Source: an uncultured Clostridia bacterium (lineage in GTDB: Bacteria > Bacillota > Clostridia > Christensenellales > Borkfalkiaceae). Taken from it: a stretch of 50,965 nucleotides of DNA. The notes below the pieces were generated by a model. The model was not told where the DNA came from and did no database searches. It saw only the letters and a list, made by a program, of their open reading frames with translations. Position 1 is the first letter of the stretch. Each line of letters starts with the position of its first letter. The DNA lies in the NCBI GenBank assembly GCA_934247225.1, contig CAKQJE010000020.1, positions 1 through 50,965 of the forward strand, written 5' to 3'. Shown one piece after another: positions 1-7,577 of the stretch. Made by a program: the position numbers and the translations under genes.

Positions 1-462
1 CTTGTTCCGTTCAAAAGCGTGAATTATATAGACATAACGGCGACCGACCCCGAAAAGGAAGCCGAAAGATACGGAAAACTGTTAAAAGCAAACCCGACCG
101 ACATTGTAGTAATGGGTATAGGCGAAAACGGACATATAGCATTTAACGATCCCGACGTTGCCGATTTCAACGATAAAAAGGTTGTTAAACCCGTTAAGCT
201 CGACGGGATTTGCCGCAATCAGCAGGTCAACGACGGTTGTTTTAAGACGATCGACGAAGTGCCTACGCACGCGATGACTTTGACCGTTCCTACGCTCGTT
301 GCCGCTCCGTGGCTTTTCTGCATAGTTCCCGCGGCAACCAAGGCAAAGGCTGTTTATGAAACTATAAACGGAAGTATAGACGAGCATTGCCCCGCTAGCA
401 TTTTAAGAACGAGAAACAACGCGAAGTTATACCTCGACGACAAGAGTGCGGCACTTTTATGA
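1..462 (+). CDS. nagB: Glucosamine-6-phosphate deaminase, 3' part (5' end outside window)
   Basis: The frame is open from base 1 and ends in a TGA that overlaps the next start, giving 153 visible residues of a family usually 240-260 long, so roughly 100 N-terminal residues lie upstream. The family converts glucosamine-6-phosphate to fructose-6-phosphate and ammonia in the cytoplasm. The loop GIGENGHIAFNDP carries the conserved active-site His and the Asn-Gly of the Bacillota form; the usual FNEP is FNDP here, a mild change. A downstream PAATKAKAV segment also fits. Overlap with nagA by four bases (ATGA) shows translational coupling and an amino-sugar catabolic operon. Confidence 0.93.
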   Translation, partial: LVPFKSVNYIDITATDPEKEAERYGKLLKANPTDIVVMGIGENGHIAFNDPDVADFNDKKVVKPVKLDGICRNQQVNDGCFKTIDEVPTHAMTLTVPTLVAAPWLFCIVPAATKAKAVYETINGSIDEHCPASILRTRNNAKLYLDDKSAALL

Positions 463-1610
463 TAGAGATAAAAAGCGATAAAATAATAACTCCCGAAGGT
501 TTGCGATCGGGTTATTTATACGTCGATAATCGACTTATAGACGGGTTTTCCGAAAAACAAAGAACCGATATCGCGCCCAGCGGGCGATATGATTTCACGG
601 GGAAATACGTTTCCGCGGGGTTTATCGATTTGCATACTCACGGCGCGGGCGGTTATCCGTTTATAAATTGCACCGAAAATGACGTAGTAAATGCGTGTAA
701 CTTCCACTTAAAACACGGAACGACGAGCATTATGCCGACGGTAACGGCAGGCGCGTTCGAAACAATGCGGGAAGCCGTAGCGAAAATAGCTTCCGCAAAA
801 CGCGGAAACAAAGCGAAAAACAACATAATAGGCGCACATATGGAAGGACCGTATCTTTCCGCAAAACAGTGCGGCGCGCAGTGTCCGAAATTCATAACGA
901 AACCGCAAAAAGCCGACTATAAGTCGATTATCGAGGAATTCGGCGACTCAATAGCGCGTTGGACTTACGCTCCCGAGAACGACGAGAACGGCGAGTTCTG
1001 CAAGTGTTTAACGGAACACGGCATAATAGCTTCCGCAGGGCATACCGACGCGAAATACGAGGATATGAAAACCGCGATAGATAACGGTTGCAACCTCGTA
1101 ACGCATTTGTATTCGTGTACGTCCACCGTTACGCGCGATCACGGTTTCCGCTCGCTCGGCGTAATCGAAAGTGCGTTTTTGCGCGACGAACTTTGCGCCG
1201 AAATAATAGCCGACGGCAAACACCTTCCGCCCGAGCTTATAAAAATGATAGTGAAAATCAAGGGCGCGGATAAAACCCTTCTTTGCACGGACAGCTTAGC
1301 GATAGCGGGAACGAATATAAAAGAAGGCGTGATGAGCGGTACCGAATTTATCGTGGAGGACGGAGTTTGCAAGCTCAAAGACCGCTCGGCATTCGCGGGC
1401 AGCATCGCCACCGCCGACCGCCTTGTGAGAGTAATGACGAAAGAGTGCGGCTATGATATGGTAACCGCGGTAAAAATGATTACGGAAACGCCCGCGAAAA
1501 TTGCGAAGATAAACGCGGGTAAACTTGAAAAAGGTTATAAGGCCGATATAGTCGTTTTTGACGAAAATATCAACATAGAAACGACTTTCGTCGGCGGAGA
1601 AAAAGCGTAA
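459..1610 (+). CDS. nagA: N-acetylglucosamine-6-phosphate deacetylase
   Basis: A 383-residue amidohydrolase of normal length that removes acetate from GlcNAc-6-phosphate, feeding the deaminase encoded just upstream. Seen: the metal-site motif DLHTHGAGG with His59 and His61, the HMEGPYL glutamate, GHTDAKY with a metal-site His, HLYSC in place of the common HLFNA, and LCTDSLAIAG with the catalytic Asp region. The start overlaps the nagB stop, so there is no room for another start. Two copies of the dispersed motif TAATCGACTTATAG lie inside the gene, at 527-540 (read as NRLID) and on the opposite strand at 917-930 (read as YKSII). Both sit on residues that align normally with the family, so they are not insertions. 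Confidence 0.95.
   Translation: MIEIKSDKIITPEGLRSGYLYVDNRLIDGFSEKQRTDIAPSGRYDFTGKYVSAGFIDLHTHGAGGYPFINCTENDVVNACNFHLKHGTTSIMPTVTAGAFETMREAVAKIASAKRGNKAKNNIIGAHMEGPYLSAKQCGAQCPKFITKPQKADYKSIIEEFGDSIARWTYAPENDENGEFCKCLTEHGIIASAGHTDAKYEDMKTAIDNGCNLVTHLYSCTSTVTRDHGFRSLGVIESAFLRDELCAEIIADGKHLPPELIKMIVKIKGADKTLLCTDSLAIAGTNIKEGVMSGTEFIVEDGVCKLKDRSAFAGSIATADRLVRVMTKECGYDMVTAVKMITETPAKIAKINAGKLEKGYKADIVVFDENINIETTFVGGEKA
525..549 (+). repeat. Dispersed motif copy 1, inside nagA
   Basis: Exact core TAATCGACTTATAG at 527-540, preceded by GA and followed by ACGGG and TTTT. The copy between ntpB and ntpD is identical over all 25 bases. Confidence 0.85.
907..932 (-). repeat. Dispersed motif copy 2, inside nagA
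   Basis: Exact core on the minus strand at 917-930, followed by TCGGC and a T run on that strand. The second copy within one gene, in the opposite orientation to the first. Confidence 0.85.
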
Positions 1611-1639
1611 GGCAGGCAGAGAAAAATCCGAGATAAAAA

Positions 1640-2440
1640 TTATCTTACGGTGACGTTTTTCTCGTTCGACGGGGAGTATCCGAACGTTTTCATATACTGT
1701 TTGTAAAAACCAGGGTAGGAATCGAAACCGCATTTAAGAAATACTTCGGTGGGTTTCATTCCGCGGCGGATCATATCCTGAGCGTAAAGAAGTCTTTTGG
1801 AATTTATATATTTTTTCGGGGTGATTTTGAGCTGAGTCTGAAATTGCCTGAATAAATATTGTTCGCTTACGTACAGTTTGTCGCTGATTTCTTTTATGCT
1901 TCCGATAGTAAACAGGTTGGCGTTGATATATTCGATCGCTTCGGTTATGAACGGGGAAAGCCCCGCGGTTTCGCCGCTTAAATAGTTTTTGGCATTGCGC
2001 ACGTTGTAAAAAAGCTCGGTGAGCAGACAGCGGAGCAAAACGATAAAGGATTTTTCGTCGTAATTGTTCTCGTAATATTCCATCCGCGCGAACAGATCCG
2101 CGATAAGGCTGCCTTTCGGGCAGTTTAAGATTTCGAGCGACTCGGGAATGCTTTTCAAAAGCTTCTCGTCGAGGAAATATTTGTTGAACGCTAAGTTGAA
2201 CCTCGAATATTCGGAAGTGCCTTTAAGTTCGATATAATGGTATTTGATGGGGCGGATAAGCACGAGGTCGCCGCGGTTAAGCTGATAACGCTTGTCCTCG
2301 ATCACGTATATCGCGTCGCCCTTTTCAAAAAAGATTATTTCGTAAGTATTATGCGAGTGCTTCTGAAAATTCTCGGGGATAGACGTAGGGTTTTTGTAGC
2401 GATAATGATTGTATTTAAGGTAATCGGTTTCGATATCCAT
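1640..2440 (-). CDS. AraC-family transcriptional regulator
   Basis: A 266-residue protein with an N-terminal cupin-like sensor half (about residues 1-150, with HSHN-like KHSHNTYEI and GDLVLIRP segments) and a C-terminal AraC double helix-turn-helix (about 165-260), seen in EISDKLYVSEQYLFRQF and FLKCGFDSYPGFYKQYMK with the closing TFGYSPS. The start at 2440 is chosen because GAAGGAG precedes that ATG; a longer in-frame extension to 2575 has no ribosome binding site and would cross the promoter. It is divergent from the oxidoreductase gene, and such regulators usually sense a sugar and activate a neighbouring gene; the ligand cannot be told from sequence. Confidence 0.9.
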   Translation of the reverse strand: MDIETDYLKYNHYRYKNPTSIPENFQKHSHNTYEIIFFEKGDAIYVIEDKRYQLNRGDLVLIRPIKYHYIELKGTSEYSRFNLAFNKYFLDEKLLKSIPESLEILNCPKGSLIADLFARMEYYENNYDEKSFIVLLRCLLTELFYNVRNAKNYLSGETAGLSPFITEAIEYINANLFTIGSIKEISDKLYVSEQYLFRQFQTQLKITPKKYINSKRLLYAQDMIRRGMKPTEVFLKCGFDSYPGFYKQYMKTFGYSPSNEKNVTVR

Positions 2441-2488
2441 TTTTCCGAAACTCCTTCGTAAACAGATAAAATTGTCCGTATATGTTTG

Positions 2489-2517
2489 ATTGTACAATAA
2501 AAAACGGATATTTGCAA
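2489..2517 (-). promoter_or_regulatory. Promoter of the AraC-family gene
   Basis: On the minus strand TTGCAA-N17-TACAAT, about 40 bases upstream of the ribosome binding site. TTGCAA is its own reverse complement, so the same hexamer could serve as a plus-strand -35; 17-18 bases beyond it only a poor -10 (TTTAAA or TTAAAA) is found, as expected for an activator-dependent promoter of the oxidoreductase gene. Confidence 0.65.
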
Positions 2518-2579
2518 GCAAAAAAAGACTAAGTTTTAAAAACTTTGATTTAATATAGTTAATGTCAGGAGGCAATGAT

Positions 2580-3650
2580 ATGAAAAAACTGAATCTTGCG
2601 ATAATAGGTCAGGGCAGAAGCGGAAGAGATATACACGGAGTGTATTGTCGCTCCGAAAGAAACGTTTACTACAACGTGAACTACGTCGTAGACTTCGACG
2701 AGCGCCGTCGCAATCAGGCGAAGGATCTTTATCCCGGCTGCGAAACTTTTTCCGATTATAAGGAATTGTTCGATAAAAAAGACGTGGATCTCGTCGTGAA
2801 CGCCTCGTTTTCGTATATGCATTTCGAGATAACGAAAGACCTTTTGGAGCATGGCAAAAACGTTTTGGTCGAAAAACCATTCGCAAGGAATATGTACGAA
2901 TGCGAAACGCTTATAAATACGGCTAAGAAAAACGGCGTAGTTCTTGCGGTGTTTCAGAATACTCAGCTCGCGCCGTTCTATCTCCACGCCTTAAAACTTG
3001 CGTCCGACGGTACGCTTGGCGACGTGAAACAGGTGAGTATCCGCTATAACGCGCTCGCGAGAAGGTGGGATTGGCAGACTTTGCAGAAATGTATGGGCGG
3101 AAGCGCTTACAACACAGGTCCGCACCCGATAGCCATGGGTCTCGGTTTCCTCGGTTTCGATAAAAATTCGAAAGTAGTTTATTCAAAACTCGACACTTGT
3201 CTTACAAGCGGAGACGCGGAAGATTACGTTAAAATTCTTTTAACCGCGCCGAATAAACCGCTTGTCGATATAGAAATGAATTCAATCGACGGGTTCAGCG
3301 ATTACAATATTAAAATTCAAGGCTCGAAAGGAACGCTGAAAAGCACCCCCAAGCACTATGAACTTAAATACATAGTCGACGGAGAAAACGCAGAACAGCC
3401 CGTTCGGGAACACTTCCTCGAAGACGAGAACGGAAATCCGCTTTACTGCGTGGAAAAACTTAAAGTTCACGAAGAAAGCGGCGATTACGACGGTACTGCG
3501 TTTGACGTGGGAACTGCGGGGATTTACGAAAATCTTTACTACGCTATAACGGAAGGCAGGGAACTTGCCGTTCCTCTTTTCCATTCCGCAATGACGATAA
3601 ATGTAATCGAAGAAGCTCACGCGGCTAATCCGCTTGAAGTAAAATTCTGA
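2580..3650 (+). CDS. Gfo/Idh/MocA-family NAD(P)-dependent oxidoreductase
   Basis: A 356-residue protein of usual family length. The N-terminal Rossmann fold starts with LAIIGQGRSGRDIHG, the family hallmark EKPFARN (catalytic Lys of the EKP motif) follows near residue 95, and a GPHPIAMGLGF segment lies in the C-terminal dimer/substrate domain. Members oxidise or rearrange sugars, inositols and amino sugars. The start at 2580 is chosen because AGGAGG lies 6 bases upstream; an ATG 18 bases earlier would place that site inside the gene. It faces away from the AraC regulator and ends in a strong terminator, so it is probably a one-gene unit controlled by that regulator. The substrate is unknown. 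Confidence 0.9.
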   Translation: MKKLNLAIIGQGRSGRDIHGVYCRSERNVYYNVNYVVDFDERRRNQAKDLYPGCETFSDYKELFDKKDVDLVVNASFSYMHFEITKDLLEHGKNVLVEKPFARNMYECETLINTAKKNGVVLAVFQNTQLAPFYLHALKLASDGTLGDVKQVSIRYNALARRWDWQTLQKCMGGSAYNTGPHPIAMGLGFLGFDKNSKVVYSKLDTCLTSGDAEDYVKILLTAPNKPLVDIEMNSIDGFSDYNIKIQGSKGTLKSTPKHYELKYIVDGENAEQPVREHFLEDENGNPLYCVEKLKVHEESGDYDGTAFDVGTAGIYENLYYAITEGRELAVPLFHSAMTINVIEEAHAANPLEVKF

Positions 3651-3672
3651 AATTTTTTAGCCGTTGAAAATT

Positions 3673-3715
3673 AAAAAGCCCGACCGAAAGGATTTTCCTT
3701 TCGGTCGGGCTTTTT
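3673..3715 (+). terminator. Intrinsic terminator after the oxidoreductase
   Basis: AAAAAGCCCGACCGAAAGG, a short loop, then the perfect complement CCTTTCGGTCGGGC and five T. The A-rich left flank makes it usable in both directions. Confidence 0.9.
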
Positions 3716-3728
3716 AGGTAAAATCACT

Positions 3729-3755
3729 CGTTAATCGACTTATAGCTAGACATTT
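3729..3755 (+). repeat. Dispersed motif copy 3, at the edge of the truncated HemN-like gene
   Basis: Exact core TAATCGACTTATAG at 3732-3745, preceded by CGT, with TTTT at 3752-3755. It lies three bases before the first in-frame start of the decapitated HemN-like gene. Confidence 0.85.
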
Positions 3756-3757
3756 TA

Positions 3758-4750
3758 ATGTTAATTAAGCGGGTTTTACAGTTTTACCGCCCGCTTTTCG
3801 GCGGCACGCCGACATCGCTTTCTCCCGCGCAGATGAAAGCGGCGCTTACGGAGCTTAACGACAGCTTTTCGATCGCGCGCGGCGCGGAGATCAGCGTGGA
3901 AACCTCGGCGACGGGGCTTTCGGACGAAATGATCGAAGTTCTTATAAGCGGCGGCGTGAACAGATTGTCCGTCGGAATACAGACTTTCGACGACGACGCG
4001 AGAAAGCTGCTCGGCAGGCGCGGAAGCGGAGAGTTTGCCGCCTCGCGCGTGGCGGCGGCGATAAATGCGGGAATACGGAATACGAGCGTGGACCTTATCT
4101 ATAATTATCCCGCGCAAACCGATAAGCAGCTTTTAAACGATCTCGAAACGATTTCGCGGCTCGACGTAGCCGGCATATCCCTTTATTCGCTGGTACTTCA
4201 CGAAAAAACGCCGCTGTATCGTCGGCTTGACGAAAAACAAAAAGCCGAAATGCTTGATATGCGGCGTGAAAAAGAGCTTTTCGATATGATTTTCGATAAG
4301 CTCGAACCGCGTGGTTACAAAATGCCGGAACTGACAAAGCTTGTAAAGGACGGGCGCGACCGTTACGACTATATGGAGATCCGTCACGGCGGCGGAAGCT
4401 GTATCGCGCTCGGTCACGGCGCGGGCGGTAATATAGAAAATTATTTCTATCACAATTCGCATAGCGTACCCGATATTTCGGACGATATACGCATTTGTTC
4501 GCGAGGCAGGGTTCTTCGCCCCGAATACCGCGTGCTGGACTCGCTTATATACGCAATGCAGAAGGGCAGCGTAAGTCTCGACGAGTATTCGAAAAAGCTC
4601 GGCGTCGATCTCCTTTCGGTTTTCGGCAAAAAGCTTGCCGCTTTTGCCGACGAGGGATATCTCAAAGCGGACGGCGACAAAATCACTCTTACGCGCGACG
4701 GAGTATTTTTCGGAAACAATATCGTTTCCGAACTGATAGATTGTATCTGA
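3758..4750 (+). pseudogene. HemN/HemW-like radical SAM protein lacking its N-terminus
   Basis: The 330-residue frame matches the coproporphyrinogen-oxidase-like radical SAM family from the FGGTPTSLSP segment (normally FGGGTPS) through the C-terminal winged helix ending LTRDGVFFGNNIVSELI. Everything before is missing, including the CxxxCxxC cluster that binds the 4Fe-4S and SAM, so the product cannot work as a radical SAM enzyme. The family start normally lies 50-70 residues further upstream; here that space is taken by a dispersed motif copy and a hairpin (AAGCGGG paired with CCCGCTT, 3766-3797) overlapping the first codons. No good ribosome binding site precedes ATG 3758. No internal stop is seen, so the loss may be recent. 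Confidence 0.75.
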
Positions 4751-4807
4751 ACTTGTAAAAATGCCGCGATTGAGCGAGTTTTCTACAAAATTTCTTCTTT
4801 GACACAG

Positions 4808-4838
4808 AAAAAAGCACTTGCATTCCAAGTGCTTTTTA
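4808..4838. terminator. Bidirectional intrinsic terminator between converging genes
   Basis: AAAAAGCACTTG, loop, CAAGTGCTTTTT. It serves the HemN-like remnant on the plus strand and the ferredoxin-like remnant on the minus strand. Confidence 0.9.
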
Positions 4839-4918
4839 ATCTTTCCTGGCATGTGCGCTAAATTTTTTTGGGGATCATTTTTCGGTTTTTTTCGAGAAGG
4901 AATGACGGATCCGCGGTG

Positions 4919-5464
4919 TTAATCGAGGATATTTCCGTCTGTGGAAACGGTTACGACCTGCCACGGAATAAACTTTCCGCTTTGTTGCAATGCGGTTTTC
5001 GCCGCGTGTTCCAAACCGCCGCAACAAGGAACTTCCATGCGCACGACGGTCACGCTTTTAATATCGTTATTGCGGATAATTTCGGTAAGTTTTTCCGAAT
5101 AATCCACGCCGTCTAATTTAGGGCAGCCGACAAGCGTAATATGCCCCTTTATGAAGCGTTCGTGAAACGCGGCGTAGGCGTATGCCGTGCAATCGGCGGC
5201 AATAAGCAATTTGGCGCCGTTAAAGTAAGGCGCGTTCACGGGAACGAGTTTGATCTGTACAGGCCATTGAGAAAGACGGCTTTGCGTTTGGGCGGGAGTA
5301 GTTCCTTCGCCCGGGTTTTCCGTGTGGCGGATTGTTTTCATCCGCATCCCGGGACAGCCGCCGTGAAGACTCATTCCTTCCTGTTGCATTTTCTTTTGTT
5401 TGTTTATAAGTACCGCCTGTTCGTCATATGCGGCAGCCTCGCGTTCGACAAAAGATATATTAAA
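4919..5464 (-). pseudogene. 4Fe-4S ferredoxin-like protein, N-terminal ferredoxin domain lost
   Basis: The minus-strand frame opens at 5464 and ends in TAA at 4919. It matches the C-terminal part of a common clostridial iron-sulfur protein of about 200-260 residues: a linker FVEREAAAYDEQAV, the conserved LHGGCPGMRMK, LSQWPVQIKLVPVNAPYF, LLIAADCTAYAYAAFH, GCPKLDG and VVRMEVPCCGGL. In relatives two CxxCxxC clusters stand before the linker; here the frame closes just before it, so about 55-60 residues are gone. An internal ATG at 5389 is available but sits inside the conserved region. The cut end abuts two short inverted-repeat elements and the cut end of ogt, both genes lying in the same direction. 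Confidence 0.75.
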
Positions 5465-5479
5465 TTATCGATACTGCAA

Positions 5480-5585
5480 ATTTTTAGGCGTGCCTTGCGA
5501 TTAAGGCAAGGCGTTTCCGTGGGTTAGTATACAAATACAAGCCGCGGAAAGAACGATGAATTAAGCGTAAGGCACGCCTAAAAAT
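5480..5585. mobile_element. 106-bp element with 20-bp terminal inverted repeats
   Basis: The ends ATTTTTAGGCGTGCCTTGCG (5480-5499) and CGTAAGGCACGCCTAAAAAT (5566-5585) are inverted repeats with one mismatch. The interior codes for nothing recognisable. Size and ends fit a miniature inverted-repeat element; no clear target-site duplication is seen, and no transposase lies in the window. Confidence 0.6.
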
Positions 5586-5617
5586 CGAGTTTATCAGGGA
5601 TTTTTCTCGGCTATCAA

Positions 5618-5725
5618 CCAAAACGCCGCTATTTTTGATGATTTGTGTCGAAGGCGACTTTGTTCGTACTTGCCGTACGGGCGAAGGCGAATTCGGCAGA
5701 AAGCGCGAAAATATCGGCGTTTTGG
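5618..5725. mobile_element. 108-bp element with 18-bp terminal inverted repeats
   Basis: CCAAAACGCCGCTATTTT at 5618-5635 and AAAATATCGGCGTTTTGG at 5708-5725 are inverted repeats with one mismatch. It is unrelated in sequence to the 106-bp element 32 bases away, though nearly the same size. It lies at the broken end of ogt. No coding potential of its own. Confidence 0.55.
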
Positions 5726-5756
5726 CAAGGTTCGTATTATTCTTGTCTGGCATATG

Positions 5757-5966
5757 CGGCGTGAAATCGGGGTTTTTGCCCGAAAAATAGATATCGAGCC
5801 ATTTTTTCGTTTGCGTAAAGACGGGAAGTTCTTTTTCTTCGCAGACTTTCGGCAGATTATCGGCGTAAAATTTCTGTTTGTCGAACCACACGCCCGTGAG
5901 TTCGGTTTCGTTGCTTGCGAGAGTTATTCCGCCTATAGGAGAATCGTATTTGCTTATATAAAACAT
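5757..5966 (-). pseudogene. ogt: Methylated-DNA--protein-cysteine methyltransferase, N-terminal fragment
   Basis: The first 70 residues (MFYISKYDSPIGGITLAS, LTGVWFDKQKFY, KKWLDIYFSGKNPDFTP) are the N-terminal domain of the O6-alkylguanine-DNA alkyltransferase family, which repairs alkylated guanine by transfer to a cysteine. The catalytic domain with its PCHR motif is missing. The frame runs on to a stop at 5484 through the two inverted-repeat elements, giving an unrelated tail. AAGGTG precedes the start at 5966, so the fragment may still be translated. Downstream on the same strand comes the ferredoxin-like gene without its head, as a deletion joining the two would leave. Confidence 0.75.
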
Positions 5967-6056
5967 ATTGACACCTTAATCTGTTATTTTGGATTTTCTT
6001 TATTGTAGCACGTTTCTTTGTTTTTTTCAATGTTTAATTCAAAAAAACAATCGGAT

Positions 6057-6093
6057 AAAAAAACGACATGTAAGAAAAACTTACAGGTCGTTT
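6057..6093 (-). terminator. Terminator of the NERD-domain gene
   Basis: On the minus strand AAACGACCTGTAAG, a five-base loop and CTTACATGTCGTTT form a 14-bp stem with one mismatch, followed by a T run. It lies about 120 bases beyond the stop of the NERD gene; the bases between (6094-6211) show nothing recognisable. Confidence 0.75.
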
Positions 6094-6211
6094 CGTTGTG
6101 TGTGTACGACAAAATCTCGTTTTTGAGCCGATTTTCGGGAGTGTGTCGGACGATAAGTAACTTTTTACAACCGCCAACAAGTACAGATGTCTACACTTAT
6201 TCAACATTGTT

Positions 6212-7081
6212 CTATCTACCGATTTCAATATAGTCCAGCTTGCACAATGAATAATTGGCAAAATCCCCATTATCGTTTACTGTTATTTTGCCGTTTTCAA
6301 TGACGGCACACCTATGAGTACCATCGTTCATTGTAATATCCAGCTCATCATAGGAAAAATGATGAATGATATTTATCTGCGATATGTTTTTTCGAGTAAC
6401 AAGTCCTTGCTCGGTTTGGATATTCAATGATTCGGGTGTTATAATACAATGTAAGGATTTATCCCAACTTCTCGCATATAAATAATCCGATGAAACACAT
6501 TTGTCGAAAAATTCCTTCGTTTCGTTATTTCCATAAGTGATTTCACCATCGTTCTTTATGTAGTCTACCAAGTCATTGATGTTATTAAACCATGTATTCT
6601 CAATAGCAGTAGAAATTCCTTCAAATTCGTTATCTTCAAAATAAATAACGGAATTTATCCATACATTACCCGATATTTCTTTTCTCAACAGGAAAATGGC
6701 GCGATCCAATTGTTTGAACGGGGACTTTTGATATTTGCTATGAATTTCACCCGTCCACCGATCGGTTTTCTCTTGTATAAAACCATTATCCGTTTCCGTC
6801 AAATGTCCTTTCCACCGTTTTACTTCTATTGCAAACAACTTATCCCGATACAATACCAAACAATCAATCTCTGCATTTCCGTACGATGTATTAATTATAA
6901 TATTTCTCTTTATTCGAGAAAAGGGCAACTCCGTTTTCAATTTGCCTATAAAAGACTCTTCTCCGATATATCCGTATCTTTTAGCCGATGATATGTATGG
7001 AATAGATTTTCCACTTAGACGAGCAAATCCTGTTTTGATTTTATGAAAAAAGCCCTTTACCCCATCAAATTTTCTCCGCAT
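6212..7081 (-). CDS. NERD-domain (nuclease-related) protein
   Basis: A 289-residue protein. About residues 40-150 form a NERD domain, a fold related to restriction-type nucleases; the segment GNAEIDCLVLYRDKLFAIEVKRWKG shows the expected Asp, then Glu-x-Lys of that fold. The rest (about 170-289) is beta-rich and not recognised. The activity of most NERD proteins is unproven; roles in DNA processing or defence have been proposed. Codons are clearly AT-richer than in neighbouring genes (many ATA, AAT, TTT), which points to transfer from outside. It lies between degraded genes and tRNA-Cys, a typical place for acquired DNA. The ribosome binding site (AAGAAGAG) is fair. Confidence 0.8.
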   Translation of the reverse strand: MRRKFDGVKGFFHKIKTGFARLSGKSIPYISSAKRYGYIGEESFIGKLKTELPFSRIKRNIIINTSYGNAEIDCLVLYRDKLFAIEVKRWKGHLTETDNGFIQEKTDRWTGEIHSKYQKSPFKQLDRAIFLLRKEISGNVWINSVIYFEDNEFEGISTAIENTWFNNINDLVDYIKNDGEITYGNNETKEFFDKCVSSDYLYARSWDKSLHCIITPESLNIQTEQGLVTRKNISQINIIHHFSYDELDITMNDGTHRCAVIENGKITVNDNGDFANYSLCKLDYIEIGR

Positions 7082-7186
7082 GCATTACAAAATCTCTTCT
7101 TTATGTAATGCCTTCTCAAAATCGATTTGTTTATTTATTACTAATATGGTATAACACGTTCTTTAGAAATCACAAAATGCAAAAAT

Positions 7187-7218
7187 GATGGTCTATAAGA
7201 AAAGACTTATAGACCATC
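7187..7218 (-). terminator. Terminator hairpin downstream of tRNA-Cys
   Basis: GATGGTCTATAAG, a six-base loop and CTTATAGACCATC form a perfect 13-bp stem; on the minus strand it is followed by ATTTTTGC. The stem arm GACTTATAGACC matches the right half of the dispersed motif as found in nagA and the GH1 gene, here as an inverted pair. Confidence 0.75.
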
Positions 7219-7223
7219 ACATT

Positions 7224-7298
7224 TGGAGGCGCCACCCGGATTTGAACCGGGGCATAAAGGTTTTGCAGACCTTTGCCTTACCACTTGGCTATAGCGCC
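7224..7298 (-). tRNA. tRNA-Cys (GCA), CCA encoded
   Basis: On the minus strand a full cloverleaf: acceptor GGCGCTA paired with TGGCGCC (one mismatch or wobble), D arm GCCAAGTGGTAAGGC, anticodon loop CTGCAAA with anticodon GCA, and T arm CCCCGGTTCAAATCCGGG. Discriminator T and an encoded CCA (7224-7226) follow. It has its own promoter and terminator. Confidence 0.97.
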
Positions 7299-7342
7299 GC
7301 TTTTGTCGCGTTCGTTTTAAGCTTCACGCTCAAAGCTTTTTA

Positions 7343-7371
7343 AGTTTAGCATAAAAGAATTTTCTTGTCAA
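7343..7371 (-). promoter_or_regulatory. Promoter of tRNA-Cys
   Basis: On the minus strand TTGACA-N17-TAAACT, about 45 bases upstream of the mature tRNA 5' end. Confidence 0.75.
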
Positions 7372-7500
7372 CCGTTTAAACCAAACTTTTTTGCAATATT
7401 TCGTCGTTATTGTTTTTTCGTTCGTCTTTTCCCGAAACGTGCGTGTTCTCTTTCTTTTTTAATAAAAAATCAAAAAAACGAAAAGAAAGTTTAAAAACGA

Positions 7501-7529
7501 TTTACAAATTCCGCTTAAAAATATATAAT
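7501..7529 (+). promoter_or_regulatory. Promoter of alaS
   Basis: TTTACA-N17-TATAAT in an AT-rich stretch. The leader to the start codon is only about 40 bases, so there is no room for a T-box, which often controls aminoacyl-tRNA synthetases in Bacillota. Confidence 0.8.
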
Positions 7530-7577
7530 ATGACCGTAATACTATTTTTTAAGTAACAGATTAAAGGAACAGATTAT

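Noticed and set aside
6212..7081. Restriction-modification system
   Set aside because: The NERD fold is nuclease-like, but no methyltransferase or specificity gene is near.
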